DNA of 64,000 nt from Syntrophomonas sp. Lineage in GTDB: Bacteria; Bacillota; Syntrophomonadia; Syntrophomonadales; Syntrophomonadaceae. Shown in pieces: positions 34,791 through 43,969 of the stretch (its first letter is position 1; each line of letters begins with the position of its first letter). The notes under the pieces were generated by a model. That model ran no database searches. It was not told the origin of the DNA and saw nothing but the letters and a program-made list of their open reading frames with translations. The stretch spans positions 113,184 to 177,183 of the forward strand of contig JAENYG010000008.1 of assembly GCA_016841875.1 (NCBI GenBank). Direction: 5' to 3'. Position numbers and translations under genes: made by a program.

Positions 34791-36533
34791 TTATACCTCC
34801 AATACCTTTATAGCATCGAATTTACATATTTGTGGACAGAGTCCGCAGCCCACGCAGTTGTTATCGTTCATAACCGCGATCTTCTCCTCATCCAGGAAAT
34901 TGATTCCGGTACAGCCAATTCTAATGCAGAGTTTGCATCCCGTACAGAGTTCCGGGTCTACATAATATCTGACTCCAGACGGTTTGCTTGCTATTAGGGC
35001 GCAGGGACGTTTGGCGATGATCACTGAAGGCTCACGTTTCCCAAGTTCTTCTTTTAAAGCATTCTGCAGTTCATCCAGTTTCAGCGGGTCAACTACCTGC
35101 ACGTTCTCTATGCCAATGGACTTCACTAATTCCACCAGGTCCAATTTTCTGGTCGGCTGGCTGGTAATGGTTTTGCCGGTAGCAGGGTGTTCCTGATGCC
35201 CGGTCATAGCCGTAGTATCATTATCCAGTATTAGCACCGTGGAAGTTCCCTGGTTATAAACGATATCTATCAAAGGAGTGATTCCAGAATGGACAAAGGT
35301 AGAATCCCCTATTACTGCTACCATTTTTTCTGCAAACTCTTCCCCCCGAGCTTTTTCCATCCCCATGGCAGTACCAATGCTGGCACCCATGCAGATGGTG
35401 GTATCCATCCCATCCAGGGGGCTTAAAGCTCCCAGGGTATAACAGCCGATATCGCCAGCCACCATTAAGCGCATTTTTCTCAAGGTATAAAATACTCCGC
35501 GGTGAGGGCATCCGGGACAGAGCAGAGGAGGTCGACCGGGTATTTCTTTCACCAATCCATAACGGTCTTCATTACTGATCCCCTTTAAAACCTCTTCTAT
35601 TAATTCCGGGCTGTATTCCCCTAACAGAGAAAACAACTCCTTACCTTCTACCTTAACACCCCAGGATTTTATTTGTTCTTCTATTACCGGTTCCAGTTCT
35701 TCTATAACTATCAAGCGCTCCACCTTGTGGGAGAATTCCTTAATCATATTCTCTGGCAGCGGGTTGACCATTCCTAATTTCAATATCGATACTTCAGGTA
35801 AAGCTTCTTTAACATACTGGTAAGGTACACCGCTGGTGATGACCCCAATACTGGTATCGCCCCACTCTATCCTGTTTAATTCACTGCTTTCCGCATACTC
35901 TTTTAGTTTTAATATGCGTTTTTCAACTTCCACATGCCGGGCCCGGGCATTAGCGGGAAGCATCACATATTTGGGGGCGTTCTTTTTATATCCTTTGATC
36001 TCATATTCCTGTTTTTCCCCGGTTTCCACCATGGTCTGAGAATGGGCCAGACGAGTCGTTATTCTCATCATGACTGGAGTATCAAATTCTTCACTCAGTT
36101 CAAATCCCTTTTTACAGAATTCAAGTGCTTCCTGGCTGTCGGAAGGTTCGAGAACTGGTATCTTAGCAAATTTTCCGTAGCCCCGGTTGTCCTGTTCATT
36201 CTGAGATGAATGCATTCCCGGGTCATCCGCTGAAACCAGAACTAATCCCCCATTTACCCCGGTATACGCAAAGGTGTACAAAGGGTCTGCGGCCACGTTT
36301 ACTCCTACATGTTTCATTGCTACCAGGGTCCGGGCCCCTCCAATCGAGGCTCCAATCCCGACTTCCAGGGCAACTTTTTCATTAGGAGACCATTCAGCAT
36401 ATACATCATCGAATTTTGCAAAGCTGCTTACTATTTCCGTACTGGGAGTACCCGGATAGGCTGTGGCTACTGTAGCACCAGCCTCATAGGCCCCCCTGGC
36501 AATAGCTTCATTTCCAATCATCAGTCGTTTCAT
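34791..36533 (-). CDS. iorA: Indolepyruvate:ferredoxin oxidoreductase, alpha subunit
   Basis: 580 residues. N-terminal pyrimidine-binding domain (AIARGAYEAGATVATAYPGTPSTEI, EWSPNEKVALEVGIGASIGGAR), a C-terminal TPP-binding region (GDIGCYTLGALSPLDGMDTTICMGASIG, then AVIGDSTFVHSGI and LDNDTTAMTGHQEHP for Mg-diphosphate), and a final ferredoxin domain with CTGCKLCIRIGC and CVGCGLCPQIC, enough for two [4Fe-4S] clusters. It oxidises aryl-pyruvates (indole-, phenyl-, hydroxyphenylpyruvate). ATG behind AAGGAGG. Preceded by a hairpin that could attenuate the iorAB part of the cluster. Confidence 0.95.
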   Translation of the reverse strand: MKRLMIGNEAIARGAYEAGATVATAYPGTPSTEIVSSFAKFDDVYAEWSPNEKVALEVGIGASIGGARTLVAMKHVGVNVAADPLYTFAYTGVNGGLVLVSADDPGMHSSQNEQDNRGYGKFAKIPVLEPSDSQEALEFCKKGFELSEEFDTPVMMRITTRLAHSQTMVETGEKQEYEIKGYKKNAPKYVMLPANARARHVEVEKRILKLKEYAESSELNRIEWGDTSIGVITSGVPYQYVKEALPEVSILKLGMVNPLPENMIKEFSHKVERLIVIEELEPVIEEQIKSWGVKVEGKELFSLLGEYSPELIEEVLKGISNEDRYGLVKEIPGRPPLLCPGCPHRGVFYTLRKMRLMVAGDIGCYTLGALSPLDGMDTTICMGASIGTAMGMEKARGEEFAEKMVAVIGDSTFVHSGITPLIDIVYNQGTSTVLILDNDTTAMTGHQEHPATGKTITSQPTRKLDLVELVKSIGIENVQVVDPLKLDELQNALKEELGKREPSVIIAKRPCALIASKPSGVRYYVDPELCTGCKLCIRIGCTGINFLDEEKIAVMNDNNCVGCGLCPQICKFDAIKVLEV

Positions 36534-36563
36534 GGTATTCCTCCTTAGCCATTATCGAATAAA

Positions 36564-36591
36564 AACCTCTCTTCCAGACGGAGGAGAGGTT
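36564..36591 (-). terminator. Hairpin between yyaC and iorA (terminator or attenuator)
   Basis: AACCTCTC and GAGAGGTT pair around 12 bases; on the minus strand TTTATT follows. It sits between yyaC and the iorA start, 30 bases from the latter, so iorAB may have its own promoter or be attenuated here. Confidence 0.6.
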
Positions 36592-36693
36592 CCCTGACCT
36601 GAATAACAGTGCCTGGTCTAATCTGCTTAACTTTTATATGAATGATACCACAGGTCACCGCATTATACACTAAGATTAATAGTTACCTGGTTT

Positions 36694-36779
36694 CGGTGCC
36701 AGGCACTAACTTATTAACTTACTAACTTATTCATCTGGTAACTTGGCGGAATAAGTTAGTAAGTTAGTGCCTGGCACCG
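36694..36779. repeat. REP-like palindrome covering the yyaC stop codon
   Basis: The ends CGGTGCCAGGCACT / AGTGCCTGGCACCG form a perfect outer stem; inside, ACTTAYTA units continue the symmetry (one 8-base unit extra in the left arm). GGTGCCTGGCACC-type palindromes are a common REP family in Clostridia. The right arm encodes the last residues and TAA of yyaC. Confidence 0.75.
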
Positions 36780-37321
36780 TTTCTGCATTCTTTTTCCCAG
36801 CTGATTACAGCATCACTGATCACCCTGGACATACTGTAAACATGAGCCAGACTGATTACACCTGCTGCAGATGCTGGCTGCCGGCTTGCGCGGTTCCCTA
36901 CCAGGCCAGTTATGGCAAAATCGCCTACTCTAGGTAAGTTCTTTTGTACCGCTTTACCCGGCTTGATCGGACCGGTCTTTAGTTTAATCAGCCCCGGTGG
37001 TTCATTATTGCCTATCGAAGCGTCTATAGCTACCATGGGCCGAAATGGATATTGAACTCTGAGGTCCCGCAGCTTGAGTCCAAGATTGCCAGCGTGCCAT
37101 GGTTCCAGTAAAGTCCCCAAAACTACGATGTTAGTGTTCTGTTCGGTCAGCATAGTACCTGTCAAGGGCCCCAGACAGTCCAACAGGTGACGGTCGGATC
37201 CAATGCAGATAAATACTGGCGGTTGATCCGCATCATTAAAACTATCCATGAAGGCACGGGTTAATACCGACCTGGAATCAGGCTGAGCATAATGCACGGC
37301 AGCAATTAACCTGGATTCCAT
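36764..37321 (-). CDS. yyaC: YyaC-family spore protein (GPR-like protease fold)
   Basis: 185 residues, ATG behind TGGAGGCATAATTA. Core motifs of the YyaC/DUF1256 family: VFICIGSDRHLLDCLGPLTG, VLGTLLEPWHAGNL, MVAIDASIG, IKLKTGPIKPGKAVQKNLPRVGD. The fold is related to hydrogenase-maturation and germination proteases; B. subtilis YyaC is a sporulation gene of uncertain substrate. It supports an endospore-forming host. The last four residues and stop come from a REP-like palindrome, so the original C-terminus was probably replaced. It lies in the middle of an aromatic acid cluster, 3 bases after hisC, which is unusual. Confidence 0.8.
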   Translation of the reverse strand: MESRLIAAVHYAQPDSRSVLTRAFMDSFNDADQPPVFICIGSDRHLLDCLGPLTGTMLTEQNTNIVVLGTLLEPWHAGNLGLKLRDLRVQYPFRPMVAIDASIGNNEPPGLIKLKTGPIKPGKAVQKNLPRVGDFAITGLVGNRASRQPASAAGVISLAHVYSMSRVISDAVISWEKECRNGARH

Positions 37322-37324
37322 TAA

Positions 37325-38428
37325 TTATGCCTCCAAAATCTCCTGCAGGGCCTTGATAAAACGCTGATTCTCAGATGAATTCCCAACCGTTACTCTGATA
37401 TAGGTGGGATACCCGAAAATATCTCCGGTTCTGATAATAACCCCTTTAAGCATGAGCTTTTTAAATACTTCCTTACAGTCCTGGCCAGTATCAACAAAGA
37501 TAAAATTCGCTTCCGTAGGCACGTATTTAAGCCCCATTTTATCGAATTCTGTATATAGATAAGCCTTACCTTCAGAATTCATTTTTTGACTGGCCTCAAC
37601 GTGGTCATTATCATCCAATGCTGCCAGAGCAGCGATCTGAGCTAAGAGATTCACATTAAAGGGCTCGGTGACTCTTTCTACTGCGGCAACGATATCCGGG
37701 GTAGTAACCATATAACCTATGCGAAGCCCGGCCAGGCCATATATCTTGGAAAAGGTGCGCGATACTATTACATTCCTGCCCTGCTGCAGATAATCCAGTC
37801 CATTAGGGAAATCTGAGCATTCATTGTATTCAAAGTAAGCCTCATCAAAAATCACTATTACATCATCCGGCACCCGGGTCATGAATTCATCTACCTCTTC
37901 CCTGCTCACTGCTGTCCCGGTAGGATTATTGGGATTACACAGATAGATTATTTTGGTTTTATCTGTTATCGCATCTGCCATAGCTGGCAGATCATGTTTG
38001 AAGTCGATAAGGGGAACGGCAATGCATTTAGCTCCCATAATGGTGGCAGTAAACTCATATTCTGAGAATGAGGGCGAGCCAAATATAACCTCGTCCCCCC
38101 TATTAATGAAGGTCTCCACCAGCAGTTTTAATAACTCATCAGATCCATTGCCGATCATGAGCTGATTGTCTTGAATGCCTAGAAATGTGATCAGTCTTTG
38201 CTTCAGATAAAAACAATTGCTGTCAGGATAAAAATGAATCGTGTTCAGCGAGTCTCTGAGTGCCTCTATAGCCTGTGGTGAAGGTCCCAGGGGATTTTCA
38301 TTGGAAGCCATTTTAATTATATCTTCCAGACCCAATTCTCTCTTCACTTCTTCGACCGGCTTTCCTGGAGTATAAGGTTTCAAATCAAATATTTCGGCTC
38401 TGGCCTGTTTTTTAATAAAATCACTCAT
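37325..38428 (-). CDS. hisC: Histidinol-phosphate aminotransferase-type (HisC) PLP enzyme
   Basis: 367 residues, fold-type I aminotransferase of the HisC branch. N-terminus IKMASNENPLGPSPQAIEAL, then PDS-NCFYLKQRL, catalytic Lys in SRTFSKIYGLAGLRIGY, and PNNPTGT and Arg ANFIFVDTG near the end. HisC enzymes often also transaminate aromatic amino acids (tyrosine, phenylalanine, tryptophan). No other his gene is near, but iorAB, a phenylacetate-CoA ligase and a symporter are, so an aromatic aminotransferase role is likely. Starts 3 bases after the paaK stop, in the same transcript. Confidence 0.85.
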   Translation of the reverse strand: MSDFIKKQARAEIFDLKPYTPGKPVEEVKRELGLEDIIKMASNENPLGPSPQAIEALRDSLNTIHFYPDSNCFYLKQRLITFLGIQDNQLMIGNGSDELLKLLVETFINRGDEVIFGSPSFSEYEFTATIMGAKCIAVPLIDFKHDLPAMADAITDKTKIIYLCNPNNPTGTAVSREEVDEFMTRVPDDVIVIFDEAYFEYNECSDFPNGLDYLQQGRNVIVSRTFSKIYGLAGLRIGYMVTTPDIVAAVERVTEPFNVNLLAQIAALAALDDNDHVEASQKMNSEGKAYLYTEFDKMGLKYVPTEANFIFVDTGQDCKEVFKKLMLKGVIIRTGDIFGYPTYIRVTVGNSSENQRFIKALQEILEA

Positions 38429-38431
38429 AGC

Positions 38432-39751
38432 TTATCCCTCCTGCTTTTCCTGATTGCGTAGATCTATTACTCTTTTGGCTTTGCCTGCACTTCTTTCAAT
38501 GCTGAACGGTTCTACAAATTTGAGTTTAGGATTAAGTGACAGGGTTTTATATAACTGTTGACTGAGTCTGCGTTCAATAGCCTCTATTTCGCCGTAATTG
38601 TCTGAGAATATCTTCTCTGATACTTCTACCTGAATTTCTATATCTTCTAAATAGCCCTTATTATAGCGAATAATTTGATAATGAGGTGAGAGTCCTTCTA
38701 TATTCATGAGGACGCTCTCTATCTGGGAGGGAAATACATTAACTCCCCTGATAACCATCATATCGTCGGTACGGCCTGCTATCTTACTAATCCTGGCGGT
38801 GGTTCTCCCGCAATCACAAGGTTCATAAGTTATAGAACTGATATCCTTGCTGCGGTATCTTATGACTGGTATGGCTTCCCGACACAGGGTAGTAATTACT
38901 ACCTCCCCTTTTTCTCCCGGTTTAACCGGTTCTAGAGTTTCAGGATTTATTATCTCAGTAAAGTAATAGTCTTCAGCCACATGCTGTCCATTGATCAGAT
39001 GGCACTCACCAGCAAATCCCGGACCCCCAGCTTCACTGAGTCCATAATTGTCGGTAGCCAGCATACCCCACACTTCCTCGATCTGTTTCCGATATTCTTC
39101 GGAAAATGCTTCTCCTCCAAATAGGCCGATTTTCACCTTAAGATCCTCTTTAGGGTTGATACCCATATTAAGAGCTACTTCGCCCAGATGCAGGGCATAG
39201 GTAGGAGTACTTACCAGAGTCGTAGTCCCAAAATCTTTCATTACCATCAACTGCTTTTCGGAATTTCCGCCGGATATGGGAATTACCGTAGCACCCACCC
39301 GCTCCATTCCATATTGCAGTCCATGGGCCCCGGTAAAAAGACCGTAACCAAAAGCTATCTGGGTAACATCTGAAGAATCCACCCCGGTCATACTGATCAT
39401 ACGAGCCAGTATTTCTGTCCATATTTCCATGTCATTGCGGGTTAAACCTACCACAGTCAATTTTCCTGTGGTCCCCGAGGATGCATGCAGCCTGATTACT
39501 TTGTCCATAGGTGCCGCAAACATTCCGAAGGGATAATTGGCTCTAAAATCTTCTTTACTGGTAAAGGGAAGTTTTCGGATATCCTCCAGTTTTGTTAAAT
39601 CCCCCGGTTTAAACCCTACCGCATCAAATTTGCCGCGGTACAGTGGTGAATGCTCATAAACGTATTCCAGGGTTTCCTTCAATCTCTGCAACTGCAGTTC
39701 TTCCATTTTATCCCGAGGCATACATTCTATTTCTTTATTCCAGACAGCCAT
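38432..39751 (-). CDS. paaK: Phenylacetate-CoA ligase-type AMP-forming enzyme
   Basis: 439 residues, ATG behind AGGAGAGAATGAT. Adenylate-forming signature LHASSGTTGKLTVVGLT (about 85-101), FGGEAFS (acyl pocket), DNYGLSEAGGPGFAGEC, RYRSKDI and GRTDDMMVIRGVNVFPSQIE (hinge and C-terminal lid), all as in PaaK. It converts arylacetates and CoA with ATP to aryl-acetyl-CoA, or possibly works in reverse to recover energy. Second gene of the aromatic-acid cluster, following the symporter gene. C-terminal Lys needed for adenylation is likely present near the end (SAGKAKRV). Confidence 0.9.
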   Translation of the reverse strand: MAVWNKEIECMPRDKMEELQLQRLKETLEYVYEHSPLYRGKFDAVGFKPGDLTKLEDIRKLPFTSKEDFRANYPFGMFAAPMDKVIRLHASSGTTGKLTVVGLTRNDMEIWTEILARMISMTGVDSSDVTQIAFGYGLFTGAHGLQYGMERVGATVIPISGGNSEKQLMVMKDFGTTTLVSTPTYALHLGEVALNMGINPKEDLKVKIGLFGGEAFSEEYRKQIEEVWGMLATDNYGLSEAGGPGFAGECHLINGQHVAEDYYFTEIINPETLEPVKPGEKGEVVITTLCREAIPVIRYRSKDISSITYEPCDCGRTTARISKIAGRTDDMMVIRGVNVFPSQIESVLMNIEGLSPHYQIIRYNKGYLEDIEIQVEVSEKIFSDNYGEIEAIERRLSQQLYKTLSLNPKLKFVEPFSIERSAGKAKRVIDLRNQEKQEG

Positions 39752-39828
39752 ATCATTCTCTCCTATCCTGTTTTCTATCCCTGAACAGCATAAATCTTAA
39801 ATCGCCTGCAGTATAACATCTTACCTGA

Positions 39829-41364
39829 TTATGCAGCTGAGGAGTTTTCTTTGTTATAAACCCGCTCTATATGTTCAGCCGGGTAAGACCTGGTAATAAT
39901 ACTTACCAGTGGCACCACTCCTAATGGTATTATCATGGCCAGGGACCCAAAGAAGGGAGTACCCCACTTCTTTAATAATTCCATAATATCGCTGCTGATA
40001 AAAGACGGGCTGGTATTTAGTATTAAATAACCCCCTACCGCTATTAAAAGGCCGGTTATCATCCCTGCCCAGGCACCTGCCCTGGTAGTTCCTGGCCAGA
40101 AAAGGCCATAGAGATATGGGGCCAGAAATGATCCTGCCACTGCTCCCCAGGAAAGGGCCATCAGGGTTAAGATTATTCCCGGGGGGTTCAATGCCACATA
40201 AAGGCAGAACCCAATAAAGGCAATACACAAGACCCGCATCAGGCTCATAGTAGCTTTTTCGCCCAGGTCTTTTTTAACCGCCCCTTTTATCAAATCAATA
40301 CTGACTGAAGAACTGGCGGTTAATACCAGTGATGATAGGGTTGACATAGATGCTGACAGTACCAGTATCAAAATCAATACTCCGACCAGCGGGGGGAGGG
40401 TCTGCCCTATGATGGTGGGCATGATCAAATCCGGTGTAGCGGTACCATTAAATACCGGTAATTCGCTAAAAAACAAATGTCCGGTAGATCCCACATAATA
40501 AGCTCCCATGGTTATTATCAACGAAAAGATAGTTGATACCCAGGTAGCCACCGGGATAACCTGTTCATTTTTAATTCCATAAAATTTCTGAACCATCTGG
40601 GGGAGACCCCAGGTACCCAGACTGGTTAGAATAATAAGTGATATCAAACCTACCCAGCTTATCGATGATGCGGGTGTTATCAACCCTGGATCAATGGCTT
40701 TTAGAGCTGCAAATCCATTGGCAAAGCCATTGACCACCTCATGTCCCACCACAAAATATACCATTAAGACTACTCCGGCTATCATTATCAATCCCTGTAC
40801 AAAATCTACCAGAGCTACCGCCATATAACCCCCTAGTACCAGGTACAGACCGGCCAACAATGCCATTATGGACAGAGCCAGCACATAGGGAATACCAAAA
40901 ATCTGCTCGAATAAATAGCTTAAACCCATAAATACAGAAGCGGCATAAGGAACAAAAAATATAAATATTATTAAACTGGAAATGATTTTCATACTGGAAG
41001 AATCATACCTATTTTCTAAGAATGAAGGCATGGTTAAGACATTGAGCCTGCTGGTCATTTCTCGGGTTTTTTTGCCCAAAATGCGCCAAGCAAAATAGGT
41101 CCCGATTATGCTGTTGCCCAGGGCTATCAAGAGGGCGGACATTCCGTATCCCCATCCGACCTTACCAGCAAAGCCAATTAAAAGAACTGCGGAAAAATAT
41201 GTGGTTCCATATGAAAAAGCGGACATCCATGGCCCAACGGCCCGGTTTCCAACCACGAAATCATTAACCGTATTAGTTTTACTGCGGGTATAGAAGCTCA
41301 GACCGATAATCACCGCAAAAAAACACACCAGCATAGCAATTTTAGCAAACAACAATTCTACCAT
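39829..41364 (-). CDS. Sodium:solute symporter (SSS family)
   Basis: About 511 residues, 12-13 hydrophobic segments, with the LeuT-fold SSS pattern (YGTTYFSAVLLIGFAGKVGWGYG early, then PSFLENRYDSSSMK, GGYMAVALVDFVQGLIMIAG and SASMSTLSSLVLTASSS which carries the Na2-site Ser residues). GGGAGG directly precedes the ATG at 41364, so the true start is perhaps a few codons later (a TTG at 41355 fits better) or TTG at 41376. It heads the aromatic-acid cluster, so an aryl-acid, amino acid or carboxylate substrate is likely; PutP-type proline transport is an alternative. Confidence 0.85.
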   Translation of the reverse strand: MVELLFAKIAMLVCFFAVIIGLSFYTRSKTNTVNDFVVGNRAVGPWMSAFSYGTTYFSAVLLIGFAGKVGWGYGMSALLIALGNSIIGTYFAWRILGKKTREMTSRLNVLTMPSFLENRYDSSSMKIISSLIIFIFFVPYAASVFMGLSYLFEQIFGIPYVLALSIMALLAGLYLVLGGYMAVALVDFVQGLIMIAGVVLMVYFVVGHEVVNGFANGFAALKAIDPGLITPASSISWVGLISLIILTSLGTWGLPQMVQKFYGIKNEQVIPVATWVSTIFSLIITMGAYYVGSTGHLFFSELPVFNGTATPDLIMPTIIGQTLPPLVGVLILILVLSASMSTLSSLVLTASSSVSIDLIKGAVKKDLGEKATMSLMRVLCIAFIGFCLYVALNPPGIILTLMALSWGAVAGSFLAPYLYGLFWPGTTRAGAWAGMITGLLIAVGGYLILNTSPSFISSDIMELLKKWGTPFFGSLAMIIPLGVVPLVSIITRSYPAEHIERVYNKENSSAA

Positions 41365-41415
41365 CCTCCCGTGCAACTATCCACTTCATCTTTGATCTTA
41401 GGCTAAACTACCGTA

Positions 41416-42246
41416 CTACCTCAACATTTCCTTTATGAACTGAGGTAAAATAAATGCACCTTTATGCACATATTCATTGTAATATTTTAAACCATTTATC
41501 TGCTTTTTGTCACCAGCAATTCTTTCCGGGTCCCATTTTTTACTGCCCACAGTGAATGACCAGGGCCCTGCCGTATAGGTCATTACAGGTGCCAGACAGA
41601 CCTTAACCGTATCAAAAACCGAACTTAAGTTTTCAAAGACATTGACAAAGACATCCTGGTAAAAAATCGGTGATTCGGACTGCACTGCTATCATGCCATC
41701 GGTATTAAGCCGATTATGAACATCTAAATAGAATTCTTTACTGTATAACTGTACAGCAGGACCTATGGGGTCAGATGAATCTATAATGACCATATCGTAA
41801 TACTCTTTAGTATTCTGAACGAATTTGATACCATCTTCAATGTACAGGTTTAGCCTCGGATCCTGAAAAGAGCAGGCCATAGTCGGCAGGTAGATCTTGC
41901 TGTTTTCAACCACTCTACTATCAATCTCTACCAGATCAACCTGCAGGACGGTATCGTGCTTGAGTACTTCTCGTGCCGTTCCCCCATCTCCCCCACCAAT
42001 GATTAAAACCTTCTCTGGATGGGGGTGTGAATTCATTGCGGTATGAGCAATCATCTCATGATAAATAAATTCATCCATTTCACTTACCTGTATATTTCCA
42101 TCCAGCACTAAAGTTTTACCGCATTCAACTGTATCTATGATCGCCAGTTCCTGATATTTTGTTTTTTCGGCGTGTAATACCTGGTTGACTCTCCAATGCA
42201 CCCCATATCCTGAAGTATGTTTTTCATAAAACCATAGTTGATTCAT
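41416..42246 (-). CDS. speE: Spermidine synthase (polyamine aminopropyltransferase)
   Basis: 276 residues, ATG behind AAAGGAGGGATACCAGTT. Typical SpeE features: substrate loop YQELAIIDTVECGKTLVLDGNIQVSEMDEFIYHEM, decarboxylated-SAM site LIIGGGDGGTAREVLKH, and catalytic Asp in MVIIDSSDPIGPAVQLYS. It transfers an aminopropyl group to putrescine. No speD gene is adjacent in the window. Its downstream neighbour on the minus strand is the SSS cluster, separated by 50 bases. Confidence 0.92.
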   Translation of the reverse strand: MNQLWFYEKHTSGYGVHWRVNQVLHAEKTKYQELAIIDTVECGKTLVLDGNIQVSEMDEFIYHEMIAHTAMNSHPHPEKVLIIGGGDGGTAREVLKHDTVLQVDLVEIDSRVVENSKIYLPTMACSFQDPRLNLYIEDGIKFVQNTKEYYDMVIIDSSDPIGPAVQLYSKEFYLDVHNRLNTDGMIAVQSESPIFYQDVFVNVFENLSSVFDTVKVCLAPVMTYTAGPWSFTVGSKKWDPERIAGDKKQINGLKYYNEYVHKGAFILPQFIKEMLR

Positions 42247-42275
42247 AACTGGTATCCCTCCTTTGAACAGCCTGT

Positions 42276-42599
42276 TTACCTCACACCATCTTTAAGCTTC
42301 TCATTTATCAATTCCCCAATCATATCTTGATTTTCTTCTATCGAAAGGGAGTTTTTGAAATCAACGTTTAACAAAGTTGCTTTTATGATCTGGTCTATCT
42401 CTTCATCCCCCTGACCTGGGTTCCAGTGTTTTAACATGTTGATAAAATCTCGTTTATCTTTCTTAATCAAAACTAGTTCCAGGAGATCCAATAAAAACTT
42501 CATTTCATCTATAGAAATCCGCCCCCGTATGCCAAGATCGGCTATAAGACTGGCGGTCTCGTCATATATTCTCAGGATATCCTCATCGCCTGCGCCCAT
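42276..42599 (-). CDS. Small acidic helical protein of unknown function
   Basis: 107 residues, strongly helical and acidic, ending LINEKLKDGVR. ATG overlaps the stop of the DnaB-like helicase gene by one base with GGTTGGG upstream, so it is translationally coupled to it. No family recognised. It may be a helicase accessory protein (inference from coupling only). Confidence 0.55.
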   Translation of the reverse strand: MGAGDEDILRIYDETASLIADLGIRGRISIDEMKFLLDLLELVLIKKDKRDFINMLKHWNPGQGDEEIDQIIKATLLNVDFKNSLSIEENQDMIGELINEKLKDGVR

Positions 42600-43969
42600 T
42601 AATTCCCAACCCTTTCAGCATCTTTCATAGTCTGTTTCTGCAGGTCGAAGTTTATAGGAATTCTAACCCCGCTTCGTCCATCTCGGTTTTTTTCGATATA
42701 TAAGTAGTAGTTGGGTTTCCGGGCATATTTATTGAGCTCTTCGTTTTCTTCCAGTTCTTCCTTGGAAAAGGGACTGAGCTTCAACATCAAATCGCATTCA
42801 TTTTTCATTCTCTTAGCCCCCTGCAGACTCCCATCAGGGTTGAGCTGTACCAGAACCATCACTGCAATTTTGAGGTTCTGGGCCAGGATTTTCTGGGTCT
42901 TTATTATCTGTTCCAGGATCTGCCACTCCTGAAGTTTGGGATCCTGTTTTTCCATTCGTCCTACATAATCGATAATCATCATATCGATATTTTTTTGGGC
43001 CCTGAATTTACGGGCAATAGAAATAGTTTTTTCCGGAGTGAGGTTGGGGCAGGGATAAGAATAAAAACCACTGGCCCTTAATTTTGAATATCCATTTAGA
43101 ATCATGGATAATTCATTCTGGCTTATGTCCCCCATCCGAATCCGGTCATGTTCAATTTCGGATAGTATTGATGCCCACCTCAGGGCAATCTGCTCCCGGC
43201 TCATTTCAGTATTTAAATAAAGGATGTTCTTGCCATAGTTTACAGCTATTGATTTAGCGGTATGAAGGGCGAAGGCTGTTTTTCCATGCCCGGTTTGGGC
43301 ACCCAGGATAATCAAATCTCCGGCTTTATAGCCCAGAGTAATATGATCCAGGTTATCAAAACCCGTGGCCAAGCCATCCAGTGGTATTACCCCTTTATGC
43401 TTTAATTGTATTTCCTGGTATCTAAGAAAACGCCGTTCAACTTCGTCGTAACCCAGATTAGCCATATCTTCGGGGGTATCTATTTTATCGTCGATTTCCA
43501 GAGCAGTCAGGTTGGTCAGGTGGTCTTCAGCATTCATCAACAGCTGCTCGATATCCTGCTCCTGTCTTTCTCTTAATATCTGATAGTTATTTTTTAAAAA
43601 ATCAACAAATCTCCTGATTTTGGCTTTATCTTTAACTCTTTTTATCCAATATTTGATATTTTCATCATCGATATAGTGTTCAGCTATGTATTTTACTTCT
43701 TCAATATCTCGAGGATTATTCAACATCCCCAAACTGTGGGCTTCCTTTAATAATTCCACATAAGTGGGCCGGATCTCCCTTTCGAATAAAGAACTAAGCA
43801 GATCAAATATGGCAGCATGTTTGGGTGCATAAAAATCAGTCGTCTGCATACAATGGTAGGCTTCAATACATGCATCCTCTGAATGCAGCATAGATGACAG
43901 AACCCTTCTTTCACTCTCCATATCCATTAATAATTCATCCGGTAATGCCGATTGAAAATTGACATTCAC
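42599..43969 (-). CDS. DnaB-like replicative helicase (second, divergent copy)
   Basis: 456 residues, GTG start behind GGTGATTTT. DnaB N-terminal domain (about 12-115), linker, and RecA-like C-terminal domain: TGFDNLDHITLGYKAGDLIILGAQTGHGKTAFAL (Walker A), NTEMSREQ, Walker B IDMMIIDYVGRM, QLNPDGSLQGAKRMKNECDLMLKL. The main DnaB is usually slightly longer and conserved; this copy lacks several standard blocks (for example the usual H4 motif is changed). It forms a unit with a short protein and, upstream across a palindromic element, a DnaD-like protein, suggesting a specialised replication or repair role. Confidence 0.75.
   Translation of the reverse strand: MNVNFQSALPDELLMDMESERRVLSSMLHSEDACIEAYHCMQTTDFYAPKHAAIFDLLSSLFEREIRPTYVELLKEAHSLGMLNNPRDIEEVKYIAEHYIDDENIKYWIKRVKDKAKIRRFVDFLKNNYQILRERQEQDIEQLLMNAEDHLTNLTALEIDDKIDTPEDMANLGYDEVERRFLRYQEIQLKHKGVIPLDGLATGFDNLDHITLGYKAGDLIILGAQTGHGKTAFALHTAKSIAVNYGKNILYLNTEMSREQIALRWASILSEIEHDRIRMGDISQNELSMILNGYSKLRASGFYSYPCPNLTPEKTISIARKFRAQKNIDMMIIDYVGRMEKQDPKLQEWQILEQIIKTQKILAQNLKIAVMVLVQLNPDGSLQGAKRMKNECDLMLKLSPFSKEELEENEELNKYARKPNYYLYIEKNRDGRSGVRIPINFDLQKQTMKDAERVGN

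Noticed and set aside
36541..36763. T-box or riboswitch before iorA
   Set aside because: No TGGNACC-type bulge or known aptamer was found; only a hairpin and a REP-like palindrome.
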